Below, piece by piece: positions 23,647 to 32,069 of a stretch of DNA of 34,665 nucleotides. The notes under the pieces are model-generated. The model saw nothing but the letters and a program-made list of their open reading frames with translations, had not been told where the DNA came from and made no database searches. The DNA is from Desulfobacterales bacterium (GTDB lineage Bacteria; Desulfobacterota; Desulfobacteria; Desulfobacterales; SURF-7): assembly GCA_028277765.1 (NCBI GenBank), contig JANQFQ010000034.1, positions 1 to 34,665 on the forward strand. Reading direction: 5' to 3'. The stretch's first letter is position 1, and the number at the start of each line of letters is the position of its first letter. The position numbers were made by a program, and so were the translations under genes.

Positions 23647-24567
23647 TTAAGATTTCCCGGACGTTTTCAGATAACCGGCAAATCCATTTATACCGTTTCG
23701 CATAAAACCGTGTTCCCTTTCCTGCACAGCCTTATCCAGTTTTGAAAAATGTTTCAAAAGGGGATCTTCATCCAGCAGTCTTTGGATACAATTTTCAATA
23801 AAACCATCATCATTAAAATTTGTCATTTCATCGCTGATAATCTCATACCACATCAAAAGCTGTTCCCTATGTTTATTCAACTGTTCAAGAGCGTTGTTAG
23901 ATATGCCGAAATGACCGTAACATATTTTTGACGGCGTAATGTTAAGAAGGGTATCAATGCTCTGCAGATAGGTTTCCATGAAGAATTTAGGGGGTGTGGC
24001 GGGCCTGAGATATTCTTCGCCAGACGGCAGCCTTAAAAATACGCCTCCGGTTTCTCCGGCAAACAGGTACTCATCAGCCAGGTAACTCACATGGTGAGGT
24101 GAATGTCCCGGAGTGATAATCGGTTTAATATCATTTAAAGGCAATTGATTGACAGGGAAAAGACGTTTCAAAGGTACTGGTTTGATGGGCCCGTATGCCC
24201 GTCCGGTATCTCCAAGTGTTTTAACAGATCCCTCCCAGAGGCGCGTGGGATCCGCAAGATGGGGGATCCCTTTTTCGTGACAGATAATAGGGGCCTCTGG
24301 AAAGCAGGATGAAATGTCACCAATGCCGCCGGCGTGGTCGATGTGGATATGAGTCAGGAGGATATAGTCAAGACGATCTATGGAAAGGGACTGGAGGGCG
24401 TCAATAAGTCCACCTGATGTTACTGAAGGTCCCACATCCACAAGGAATGTTGTGTCGCCCTTATAAAGCCACGCGCTTATGAAATCATTAAATCCGTTAA
24501 TCGGTGGGAAAAGCGTTATAAGGTAGAGGTCGTCAGTGATCCGGTCAATGTTCGGTTTCAAAAGCAT
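23647..24567 (-). CDS. MBL-fold metallo-hydrolase
   Basis: Metallo-beta-lactamase fold, most likely a hydrolase of the glyoxalase II-like group; substrate unknown. Metal ligands: THIHIDHAGG (H73, H75, D77, H78), His in ITPGHSPHHVSY, and His in ICYGHFG. The usual bridging Asp after the third His is Glu here (LFAGETGG). A C-terminal helical region (about 215-306) is typical of larger family members. It is about 40 nt downstream of the zinc-ribbon gene on the same strand but need not be functionally linked. Confidence 0.85.
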   Translation of the reverse strand: MLLKPNIDRITDDLYLITLFPPINGFNDFISAWLYKGDTTFLVDVGPSVTSGGLIDALQSLSIDRLDYILLTHIHIDHAGGIGDISSCFPEAPIICHEKGIPHLADPTRLWEGSVKTLGDTGRAYGPIKPVPLKRLFPVNQLPLNDIKPIITPGHSPHHVSYLADEYLFAGETGGVFLRLPSGEEYLRPATPPKFFMETYLQSIDTLLNITPSKICYGHFGISNNALEQLNKHREQLLMWYEIISDEMTNFNDDGFIENCIQRLLDEDPLLKHFSKLDKAVQEREHGFMRNGINGFAGYLKTSGKS

Positions 24568-24609
24568 ATCTGGTGAAGTACGAGAACCTACGGATAGGAG
24601 ATCTTTCAG

Positions 24610-25263
24610 CTATATCTGCCCCGTGGCTTTGAGTGATTCTTTGAACACCCGGTAGAATATGTCATGATCATTAAGCGCCTTGAGCAGTATTTTATCAAAA
24701 TCATCCATGTTATTAAAATTCACAATAAGATCGACGCTTTTATGAAAAGTGGTCATCAGGTCCATGGTGCGGAACCGCTTGGTCATCATAACGATGTAAA
24801 CATTGCGCCGGGCAGACATTTCAAGACGGGAAAAATATACCAAAAGACCGTTCTGATCAGGATCCCGGGTGTTGAATTCTTCATTAAGTATGATAATGTC
24901 GTAAGTCGTATAGCGGAGTTTTTTGATTGCATCCCTGATACTTTTAACAGTAGAAGCATGGAAATCCATTTTTTCAAGGGTTTCTATGATTTTTTTTCTT
25001 ATTGTTTTGTCAGGTTCACAGACCAGGGCGGAGTTTCCTTCCTCTTCTGTGAAATTAAAAGCGCTGTCCCCTACACCGAAGGTATCGGAGGCAGATTCTT
25101 CAAAACCGACGTCTTCCGCAGTCGAGCTCTCTCCCGGGGCCGCGCTCTCAACCATTATCTTGGCTTTACATTTGGGACAGAGGAATGTGGCTGTTTTGCC
25201 GGGAGGAATTTTATTGTCAGGAATTTTAAAACCGTTGTTGCATTTATTACACTTTATATCCAT
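24610..25263 (-). CDS. Zinc-ribbon plus degenerate receiver domain protein
   Basis: The N-terminal 40 residues hold a CxxC-x20-CxxC zinc ribbon (C5, C8, C29, C32) of the MJ0042/finger-like type common in deltaproteobacteria. A Gly/Ser/Glu-rich linker (about 40-78) leads to a response-regulator-like fold (about 80-205): ALVCEPDKTIRKKIIETL keeps the acidic pair, but the phosphoacceptor strand reads YDIIILNEEF, with Asn where Asp is expected. It is therefore probably a protein-interaction module and not phosphorylated. It follows the PilT-like genes on the same strand, which points to a type IV pilus or motility link. Confidence 0.75.
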   Translation of the reverse strand: MDIKCNKCNNGFKIPDNKIPPGKTATFLCPKCKAKIMVESAAPGESSTAEDVGFEESASDTFGVGDSAFNFTEEEGNSALVCEPDKTIRKKIIETLEKMDFHASTVKSIRDAIKKLRYTTYDIIILNEEFNTRDPDQNGLLVYFSRLEMSARRNVYIVMMTKRFRTMDLMTTFHKSVDLIVNFNNMDDFDKILLKALNDHDIFYRVFKESLKATGQI

Positions 25264-25327
25264 ATAGCTACCTTTATTATGTTATATTTTTTTTAGTTGT
25301 ATGCCACGGTCTTTCTTCTTGAGGTTG

Positions 25328-26494
25328 TTAAATGGTTTTACCATAGCTTTTATCCATTGAGAGCTGATCAATGTCTGTTGTTGATTCACCTCTCCGGCTT
25401 TTAACAGTGTCTACACCGCGTCCTACAACACCTTTTTGTGTGGCAAAAGCCTTAGCTGTTTCTTCGGAAATAATTCCTTGTTCAAACAGATCAATCATAT
25501 AATCGTCAAAGGTACACATCCCGTAATGCCGGTTTGATTCCATGATGTCACGGAAAGTTTTACCTTCGCTTTCGCCATTAATAATCATGTCTTTGACCCT
25601 CAAATTTGTACCGAGGATTTCAAATGCGGCAACCCGGCCGCCGACGGTTTTTGGGAGAAGCCGCTGGCAGACGATCCACCGGACTGTTTCCGCCAAACGG
25701 ATCCTGATAAGTGGTTCTTCATCGGTATCGAACATGCCGAGGATACGGTTTATGCTTTGACCGGCATCAACGGTATGGAGGGTCGTCAGAACAAGGTGGC
25801 CGGTTTCAGCGGCGCTTAGACCGATCTCAACCGATTCTCTGTCGCGCATTTCGCCCAGAAGTATAACCTTGGGCGCCTGTCGCAGGGCTGCCCGTAGACC
25901 GCTTCCGTATGTGTCAAAGTCTGTTCCGAGTTCTCTCTGGTTAAACGTGGACTGTTTATGGGGATGCTGGTATTCAACCGGATCTTCAAGGGTAACAACA
26001 TGGAAGGACCGGCTCTCATTGATTTCATTCAGCACAGCCGCAAGGGAAGTCGATTTGCCTGAACCTGTGGCGCCTGTTACAAAAACAATGCCATTTTTTT
26101 CAAGGGCAATCTTATAAAACGCTTCAGGAAGGTTCATGGACTGGATCGTAGGGACGGTGGCTTCCAGGCGCCTCAGTACAATAGAATAATTGCCGCTGCT
26201 TGAAAAAATATTAACCCTGAAACGGGCTTTCCCGGGCAGGCTGTATGATAGATCGCAGGAGCCCTCTCTCATCAGCGTTTCCGTCAGGCGGCGGTCACTG
26301 TTAATCAGGTTAAGGGCGAACCGTTCCGTCTGGAAAGGGGTGAGTTCCCCAAAGTCGGGCTCCATCTCAACATCGACAAGTTCACCTGAATTCTCCACTT
26401 GAAGCTTTTTCCCCACAGTCATGTTAAGGTCAGACACATTGTCATGAGAATCAAGCATTCTCGCTAATATAAAATCCATTTCCTGCTTTTTCAT
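25328..26494 (-). CDS. PilT/PilU-like retraction ATPase
   Basis: A hexameric ATPase of the type IV pilus retraction family. Walker A VTGATGSGKST, Asp box LEDPVEYQH, Walker B VILLGEMRDRESV, His box LVLTTLHTVDAGQ. The 388 aa and the extra C-terminal tail (from about 345, with TVKSRRGEST) make it closer to PilU-like second copies than to PilT. The N-terminal SDLNMTVG resembles the PilT SDLHL region. It lies about 80 nt downstream of the pilT gene on the same strand. Confidence 0.88.
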   Translation of the reverse strand: MKKQEMDFILARMLDSHDNVSDLNMTVGKKLQVENSGELVDVEMEPDFGELTPFQTERFALNLINSDRRLTETLMREGSCDLSYSLPGKARFRVNIFSSSGNYSIVLRRLEATVPTIQSMNLPEAFYKIALEKNGIVFVTGATGSGKSTSLAAVLNEINESRSFHVVTLEDPVEYQHPHKQSTFNQRELGTDFDTYGSGLRAALRQAPKVILLGEMRDRESVEIGLSAAETGHLVLTTLHTVDAGQSINRILGMFDTDEEPLIRIRLAETVRWIVCQRLLPKTVGGRVAAFEILGTNLRVKDMIINGESEGKTFRDIMESNRHYGMCTFDDYMIDLFEQGIISEETAKAFATQKGVVGRGVDTVKSRRGESTTDIDQLSMDKSYGKTI

Positions 26495-26572
26495 TTTAAG
26501 CCCTCATTTTTAATAAACCGTTAAAAAAAGTTAACAATCGGCCGCAGAAAGCAGAGATGTCCAGTAGGACGG

Positions 26573-27655
26573 TTAAGCCTCGGTAAAGTCTGTCGGCGGC
26601 GCTTTAAGCAGCGGCCGGAAATGTTTCTTATCATTTGCTTTCTGGTAAGCTGCTTCAGCCGATATCCATCCTTTATTATAAAGGGTCATGATTGAATCGT
26701 CCAGAACTACCATGCCATATTTTTTACCTGTCTGCATCATTGAATTAAGCTGATGTGTTTTATGCTCGCGAATAAGGTTCCGGACAGCTGGTGTCGCAAT
26801 CAGGATTTCCAGTGCCGGGCAGCGGCCTTTTTTATCAATCCGCTTGAATAGTGTTTGTGTGATAACGGCCCTTATGCTGTCTGCCAGTGTGGAACGGATC
26901 TGCTCCTGTTCTGTTGAAGGGAAAACTTCAATAACACGGTCAACAGTCTTTGCGGCACTGGATGTATGAAGCGTACCGAAGACCAGATGCCCTGTTGATG
27001 CGGCCTCAATGGCCAGAGAAATCGTTTCAAGGTCCCTCATTTCACCCACCAGGATAATATCAGGGTCTTCACGGAGGGCGCCGCGGAGGGCAGCACTGAA
27101 TGATTTTGTGTGGATACCCACTTCACGATGATTAATAATACAGTTTCTACTTTTATGTACAAATTCTATGGGGTCTTCGACAGTGATAATATGGTCTTTG
27201 CGAGTACCGTTCGCCACGTCAATGATAGCGGCAAGAGTGGTGGATTTGCCGCTTCCTGTGGGGCCGGTAACTAGGATAAGTCCCCTCGGAAGAGTGGCCA
27301 GTTTGGCGATTACTGTGGGAAGACCAAGTTGTTCACAGGACGCGATTTCACTTGGAATTTCCCTGAACACTGCAGCAACACCATACTTTTGCATGAAAAA
27401 GTTCGCCCTGTACCTTGCAAGTCCAGGGATCTCATAGCCGAAGTCAACGTCCCCTGTTTCTTCAAATGTTTTTACTTTTTCTTCAGGGGTGATTTCATAT
27501 AGCATTGCCCTTAAGCTGTCGCTGTCAAGGACATCATATTTGATTCTTTCCATGTCACCCCTAACTCTCAGGGCAGGCTGCTGGCCGCTTACCAGATGGA
27601 GGTCTGAAGCTCCCTGTTCATGCATCAGTTTAAAAAAAGCGTCAATCTTTGCCAT
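26573..27655 (-). CDS. pilT: Twitching motility ATPase PilT
   Basis: PilT depolymerises type IV pili and powers retraction. The 360-aa protein has ASDLHLVSGQQPALRVRG at the N terminus, Walker A VTGPTGSGKST, Asp box VEDPIEFVH, Walker B ILVGEMRDLETI, His box LVFGTLHTSSA, and the PilT C-terminal AIRNLIREHKTHQ and GMVVLDDSI blocks. All catalytic parts look intact. Upstream of the PilU-like gene; together with the zinc-ribbon gene it forms a leftward cluster. No pilin or assembly genes are in the window. Confidence 0.94.
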   Translation of the reverse strand: MAKIDAFFKLMHEQGASDLHLVSGQQPALRVRGDMERIKYDVLDSDSLRAMLYEITPEEKVKTFEETGDVDFGYEIPGLARYRANFFMQKYGVAAVFREIPSEIASCEQLGLPTVIAKLATLPRGLILVTGPTGSGKSTTLAAIIDVANGTRKDHIITVEDPIEFVHKSRNCIINHREVGIHTKSFSAALRGALREDPDIILVGEMRDLETISLAIEAASTGHLVFGTLHTSSAAKTVDRVIEVFPSTEQEQIRSTLADSIRAVITQTLFKRIDKKGRCPALEILIATPAVRNLIREHKTHQLNSMMQTGKKYGMVVLDDSIMTLYNKGWISAEAAYQKANDKKHFRPLLKAPPTDFTEA

Positions 27656-27785
27656 ATTTGTTCTCCTGAATCTGTATTATATAAAACTATTATTATAGAA
27701 ACGTTTCCACATCAGCGTATATAAGTCTTAAGAAAAACTCTTTAAATTTTATAATAATATTTAAAACTGATCAATCAATTTTTTA

Positions 27786-28283
27786 TTACTTATTAAAAAG
27801 TTTTACTTTAGAATCTTCTTCATCGGTGACTTTAGATTCTTCCTGACAGTTATCAAGAAGTTTTGAGTGTGTTTCTATGGTTGCTCTTATCTGGGATTCT
27901 AACTGAATACGCTGGCGCTTCAGCTCGGCAATATCCTGATGGAGTTGGACCAGCCTTGTCTGGGCATGACTTAGAATTTTTTCAGCTTTAAGTTCTGCTT
28001 CAGCCATTATCAGTTCCGATGTTTTTTCCGCGTTCCTTTTAGATTCTTCTAAAAGTTTCTGTGAATTCAGTATAGCGCGCTTGAATATGTCTTCACGTTT
28101 TTTATACCCCGTTATTTCTTGCTTGATCATATTGAGTTTTTTTTGAATTTTATTTTTGTCAGTAATCACAGCTTCAAGGGAGTCAGCCGCCTGCTCCAGA
28201 AAGGCCCTAACCTCCTGAATATCATACCCACGGAATTTTGTGCTGAAAAAGCACTGCTGAATATCAATCGGTGTAAGTCTCAT
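27786..28283 (-). CDS. divIVA: DivIVA domain protein
   Basis: DivIVA-like proteins bind curved membrane at poles and septa and recruit partners. The N-terminal membrane-binding motif is clear: RLTPIDIQQCFFSTKFRGYD then EVRAFLEQAADSLE. The remainder (about 35-150) is a continuous coiled coil with heptad-like Leu/Ile and Lys/Glu. The protein is 165 aa. It is transcribed alone from a TTGACA promoter, divergent from proC, the same neighbour pair seen in many Gram-positive and deltaproteobacterial genomes. Confidence 0.88.
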   Translation of the reverse strand: MRLTPIDIQQCFFSTKFRGYDIQEVRAFLEQAADSLEAVITDKNKIQKKLNMIKQEITGYKKREDIFKRAILNSQKLLEESKRNAEKTSELIMAEAELKAEKILSHAQTRLVQLHQDIAELKRQRIQLESQIRATIETHSKLLDNCQEESKVTDEEDSKVKLFNK

Positions 28284-28323
28284 ATGTCACCTTCCTTTCA
28301 TTTAGCAAGTAATATATCTAATA

Positions 28324-28352
28324 AAATTAGTAATATCTATGCAATATGTCAA
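28324..28352 (-). promoter_or_regulatory. Promoter of divIVA
   Basis: On the minus strand TTGACA (28352-28347), a 17-bp spacer, TAATTT (28329-28324), about 40 nt before the divIVA start. Confidence 0.5.
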
Positions 28353-28389
28353 GATTTTTATGCAAAATGTAAAATCCGGTATTAATCAT

Positions 28390-28417
28390 TTGACATGTTA
28401 AATGTTCGGAATATAAA
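28390..28417 (+). promoter_or_regulatory. Promoter of proC
   Basis: TTGACA (28390-28395), 16 bp, TATAAA (28412-28417). Transcription would start near 28424, so the ATG at 28395 cannot be the start and 28452 is favoured. Confidence 0.65.
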
Positions 28418-28451
28418 CTTATTTCAAAATATTGATAAAAGGAGAATTGAA

Positions 28452-29303
28452 ATGGGAGCGATGGATTTAAAAACAGGTTTTATTGGGGGCGGTAATATGG
28501 CTGAAGCCTTTACAGGTGCCCTTATAAGTTCAGATATTTATAATTCATCACAAATATATATAAGTGATGTCAGTGCAGACCGCCTTGATGTAATGGCGAA
28601 AACATATGGCGTTTCAGCGGTGAATGATAATTTTGATGTATTTATGAAATGTGATATCGTTATACTTGCGGTAAAACCCCAAGTGATGGATGATGTACTT
28701 TCGGAAATCGCCAGGCACCCTGATTACAGCATAAACAGCAGGAAGCTTATCATCTCAATAGCGGCAGGGATCACTATTCAAACAATCGAGGATATCCTGT
28801 ACAGGCCCCTTGCCGGGAGTACACACGAGAATCTTCCTATTGTAAGGGTAATGCCGAATACACCAGCACTGGTTCTGTCGGGCATGTCAGGGATGAGCCC
28901 GAACCAATATGCTGACAAAGAGGATCTTGGTAAGACAAGGACCATACTGGAAGGGATAGGAAAGGTAGCTGAATTTAAAGAGGAGGAGCTTGACGCTGTA
29001 ACAGCCCTTTCTGGATCAGGCCCGGCCTATGTTTTTTACCTGGCTGAATCAATGATAGACGCGGGTATAAAAATTGGACTTAACCCTGAAGAGGCATGTC
29101 TCCTGTCCATGGAAACCCTGAAAGGGGCCGTTAAACTGATGGATAAGAGTGACGAAACTCCTGAAGAACTCCGCAGAAGAGTGACGTCACCCGGCGGTAC
29201 AACCGAGGCTGCGTTTAAAGTGCTGGACGGCAGCAGGGTAAAGGGAAACATTATTGATGCTATTACGGCAGCAGCGGCAAGGTCAAAGGAATTGAGTGGG
29301 TGA
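28452..29303 (+). CDS. proC: Pyrroline-5-carboxylate reductase
   Basis: Last step of proline synthesis, NAD(P)H reduction of pyrroline-5-carboxylate. N-terminal Rossmann motif KTGFIGGGNMAEA, VILAVKPQ, RVMPNTPALV and the family signature near the C terminus, TALSGSGPAYVF with RRRVTSPGGTTEAA. Start ATG 28452 has GGAG (28441-28444) and lies after the promoter; this gives 283 aa. The gene is followed by a nonamer repeat before dsbD. Confidence 0.96.
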   Translation: MGAMDLKTGFIGGGNMAEAFTGALISSDIYNSSQIYISDVSADRLDVMAKTYGVSAVNDNFDVFMKCDIVILAVKPQVMDDVLSEIARHPDYSINSRKLIISIAAGITIQTIEDILYRPLAGSTHENLPIVRVMPNTPALVLSGMSGMSPNQYADKEDLGKTRTILEGIGKVAEFKEEELDAVTALSGSGPAYVFYLAESMIDAGIKIGLNPEEACLLSMETLKGAVKLMDKSDETPEELRRRVTSPGGTTEAAFKVLDGSRVKGNIIDAITAAAARSKELSG

Positions 29304-29309
29304 CTAAAA

Positions 29310-29416
29310 AAGTGCCTAAAGTGCCTAAAATGCGCTAAAGTGCCTAAAGTTGTGGTATCGCTTTGCTCTGCCTTCTTTAAAAATAAAATAGCAGCATTCC
29401 ACAACTTTAGGCACTT
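29310..29416. repeat. AAAGTGCCT nonamer repeat with inverted arm
   Basis: Units AAAGTGCCT, AAAGTGCCT, AAAATGCGCT, AAAGTGCCT run from 29310 to 29347. AAGTGCCTAAAGTTGTGG (29338-29355) pairs perfectly over 18 bp with 29399-29416. The proC-dsbD gap is 130 nt and this fills it. Confidence 0.7.
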
Positions 29417-29433
29417 ATATAACGAGGAGTGAC

Positions 29434-31206
29434 ATGACATATTTATACCGTTTTAATTTTTGGCTGACCATTGTCCTTTTGTCTCTTTTTATAGGGCTTC
29501 ATCCTGCCTTTCCGAAAGAAGAGCCTTTTAAATTCAGTGTGTCAGCGTTTCCAGAGAGTGTTCAACAGGGCGGACAGCTGAAAATAATCGTATCTGTTGA
29601 AATTTCCTCAAAATACCAGCTTTACGCGGAAAATACCAATCTGCGCCCCGCGGATGCGGAGGGCGTCACTTTCGGCCCGATCAAGACCAGCAAACCTGTT
29701 AAAAGGAAATATCCTTATGGAGAGACGCTGAAGGTTTATGAACAGCAGGCGGTTTTTGAGCTGCCAGTTATTATTGCTCCGTCGGCCGATCCAGGGGAGA
29801 AAAGCCTGGTCCTTGAGATGAACTATCAGGGCTGCTCAGACAGTATGTGTTTTATGCCTGAAAAAAAGGCGCTTCAGGCAAATTTTTCAGTATTAGCTAC
29901 TTCAGTTGAAAACCTCTCGGAAAAGAGCCTCCCGCAACAGACAAGTGAAGAGAAAGACCGGTCTGAAAAAGGCCGGCTGGATAAAATTTCAGAAAAATTC
30001 GGCCTTGCGGGTATCCTGATTTTAGTTTTCTGGGTCGGGATTGGCGCCAGCCTTACCCCCTGTGTCTATCCGATTATACCGATCACCATCAGCGTGATTG
30101 GTGCTGCAAAACCGGGTAGTGCAGGCCGGAGTTTTCTGCTCTCCTTGGTCTATGTCCTGGGGCTTTCCGTGGTATATGCTGGTTTCGGTGTTGCCGCCGC
30201 CTGGACCGGTTCGATGTTCGGTGAACATACAAACCATCCTGCGGTTCGTATTTTTGTCACGGCCGTGTTTACGCTGATGGGGCTCAGTATGTTTGACGTG
30301 TTTTATCTCCAGATACCCCAGGGGTTCTTGTCTGTATCAGGAAGGGCCAAAGGGATTACCGGTGTTTTTTTAACCGGTGCTGCTTCCGGTGCTGTGGCAG
30401 GCCCCTGTGTTCTACCTTTTATTCTCAGCATTCTTACATTCATCGCTGTAGAGGGGAATAAACTGACCGGTTTTCTGGTCATGTGGAGTTTTTCCATGGG
30501 AATGGGGGTGCTTTTCCTTGTTGTGGGCACATTTACCGGTGTTGCCGCGTCACTCCCAAAGGCAGGCGCATGGATGGAGAAGCTGAAAAAAGTGTTCGGT
30601 TATATCATGTTTGCTGTAGCCTTGTATTTTATAAAACCGGTTGTGGATGAGCGATTCTATATGCTGTTTGTGGCTTCATTTCTTATCGGTACAGGGATGT
30701 TTTTTGCCTGGTTATTTCCGTTCAAGAGTGGTCTTTCCTTTAAAGAACGTCTTACATCATGTTTGATTATCCTCTTCCTTGTCATCGGTACAGCAGCTTT
30801 GATAAATTATATTTACACGGGCGGTGTCCTGAAAAAAGAGGCCACGCAGAAGCAAAACGGAATTTCATGGCTGACAGATGAGCCTTCTTCTCTTGCTTTG
30901 GCTGCTGAATTAAAAAAACCGGTGATGATTGATTTTACTGCTTCCTGGTGCAAGGTGTGTCTGAAACTGGATCATAAGACATTCACCAACCTTGAGGTTA
31001 TAAAGGAATCCAAGCGGTTTGTCTGTGTTAAGATCGATACAGAAACGGATCTGCCGGAAATAGATAAGATAGAGAAAAAATACAACATAAAAGGCTTGCC
31101 GAAGATCGTTTTTGTAAATTCTTCAGGCCGTTTACTGACTGATAAAACGATTAATCAGTTTGTCGGTCCTGATGACCTTTTAAAAATAATGAAACAGGTT
31201 GAGTAG
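29434..31206 (+). CDS. dsbD: Thiol:disulfide interchange protein DsbD
   Basis: DsbD carries electrons from cytoplasmic thioredoxin through the membrane to periplasmic thiol proteins. Signal peptide (about 1-26), N-terminal Ig-like alpha domain with the Cys pair in YQGCSDSMCF, membrane beta domain with about eight helices and the two key Cys in SLTPCVYPIIPITIS and AGPCVLPFI, then a C-terminal thioredoxin domain with FTASWCKVCLKLD. All six redox Cys are present in 590 aa. GAGGAG precedes ATG 29434. The next gene is a secreted thioredoxin, a plausible partner. Confidence 0.94.
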   Translation: MTYLYRFNFWLTIVLLSLFIGLHPAFPKEEPFKFSVSAFPESVQQGGQLKIIVSVEISSKYQLYAENTNLRPADAEGVTFGPIKTSKPVKRKYPYGETLKVYEQQAVFELPVIIAPSADPGEKSLVLEMNYQGCSDSMCFMPEKKALQANFSVLATSVENLSEKSLPQQTSEEKDRSEKGRLDKISEKFGLAGILILVFWVGIGASLTPCVYPIIPITISVIGAAKPGSAGRSFLLSLVYVLGLSVVYAGFGVAAAWTGSMFGEHTNHPAVRIFVTAVFTLMGLSMFDVFYLQIPQGFLSVSGRAKGITGVFLTGAASGAVAGPCVLPFILSILTFIAVEGNKLTGFLVMWSFSMGMGVLFLVVGTFTGVAASLPKAGAWMEKLKKVFGYIMFAVALYFIKPVVDERFYMLFVASFLIGTGMFFAWLFPFKSGLSFKERLTSCLIILFLVIGTAALINYIYTGGVLKKEATQKQNGISWLTDEPSSLALAAELKKPVMIDFTASWCKVCLKLDHKTFTNLEVIKESKRFVCVKIDTETDLPEIDKIEKKYNIKGLPKIVFVNSSGRLLTDKTINQFVGPDDLLKIMKQVE

Positions 31207-31223
31207 TATAGAAGGATATGGTG

Positions 31224-31294
31224 CAATCTGAAAAAAATTGTTGCTAGTAGCACTGTTTGTCATGTACAGACTAATACTGACAAAAAACAGATTG
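31224..31294 (+). other. Nested hairpin before the thioredoxin gene
   Basis: Outer pair CAATCTG (31224-31230) with CAGATTG (31288-31294); inner pair TTTGTCA (31256-31262) with TGACAAA (31278-31284). It may affect expression of the following gene; weak evidence. Confidence 0.3.
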
Positions 31295-31311
31295 TTTTTA
31301 AAGGACATATA

Positions 31312-31773
31312 ATGACAAAAAACTGTATTTTTATACTCATTGTGGTATTTTTAGCTTCCTTGGTGCCGAACATGTCCAGGGCTGGCGAAACGATTAATTG
31401 GCAGACATATGATGCTGGCCTTTCTCTTGGGAAAAAACAGAAGAAGAAAATTTTCCTCCATTTTTACGCTTCCTGGTGCGGTGCATGCAAAATGATGGCG
31501 CAGACGACGATGAAAGATGCCAAGGTGGTGGCATACCTGAACGAAAACTATATTCCCATTATGGTAAATGTGGACAAGGAAAGAAGAATCGTATACAAAT
31601 ACAATGTCAGCCCTATACCGGACAGCCGGTTTTTAGATGAGAAAGGTGTGCCCATAGGCATGCAACCTGGTTATGTCCCTTCAGATGAACTGCTAAAAAT
31701 TCTTAAATACGTCCATACGGACAGTTATAAAAAGATGTCTTTTGATGCGTTTGTGAAAAAAAAGACAAAGTAG
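31312..31773 (+). CDS. Exported thioredoxin-fold protein
   Basis: The 153-aa protein has a signal peptide (CIFILIVVFLASLVP, likely cut after SRA) and a thioredoxin fold with FYASWCGACKMMAQ as the CxxC active site and a cis-Pro region in SPIPDSRF. A thioredoxin_7 or SoxW-like reductase in the periplasm is the best fit; DsbD just upstream could keep it reduced. AAAGGA precedes ATG. Its exact substrate is unknown. Confidence 0.87.
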   Translation: MTKNCIFILIVVFLASLVPNMSRAGETINWQTYDAGLSLGKKQKKKIFLHFYASWCGACKMMAQTTMKDAKVVAYLNENYIPIMVNVDKERRIVYKYNVSPIPDSRFLDEKGVPIGMQPGYVPSDELLKILKYVHTDSYKKMSFDAFVKKKTK

Positions 31774-31775
31774 GA

Positions 31776-32069
31776 CTATTTTAGGCTGTCGATCGTAAAA
31801 TCTTTAAGATACTTGTCGTCCATACGCTCAATATACCTCAGTATCAGGCGGACAGTGATGGACGAAGACACGCCAATGCTCATCAACATTAGCAGATACG
31901 GTACCCATATATACGTGTTATATTCAGTATATTCATGGGCGACTGAAACTCCTGCCAAAGAAAAAACAAAGACAAGAAACATCAGGAATAGTAAAATAAA
32001 ACAGGATGTTTCTGAATCATACCACGGAACGATGATTTTTCGGTGAACCACATTTCGATCTTTACTCAT
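31776..32069 (-). CDS. Small two-helix membrane protein, function unknown
   Basis: The 97-aa protein has two hydrophobic segments (FILLFLMFLVFVFSLAGVSV and WVPYLLMLMSIGVSSSI) and charged ends. I do not recognise a family. It ends 2 bp from the convergent thioredoxin gene. A plus-strand ORF in the same place (31813-32046) is a shadow of this one. Coding is likely but not certain. Confidence 0.6.
   Translation of the reverse strand: MSKDRNVVHRKIIVPWYDSETSCFILLFLMFLVFVFSLAGVSVAHEYTEYNTYIWVPYLLMLMSIGVSSSITVRLILRYIERMDDKYLKDFTIDSLK

Noticed and set aside
28395-28451. ATG 28395 as start of proC
   Set aside because: It overlaps the promoter; the ATG at 28452 has a proper ribosome binding site and puts the Rossmann motif at the N terminus.
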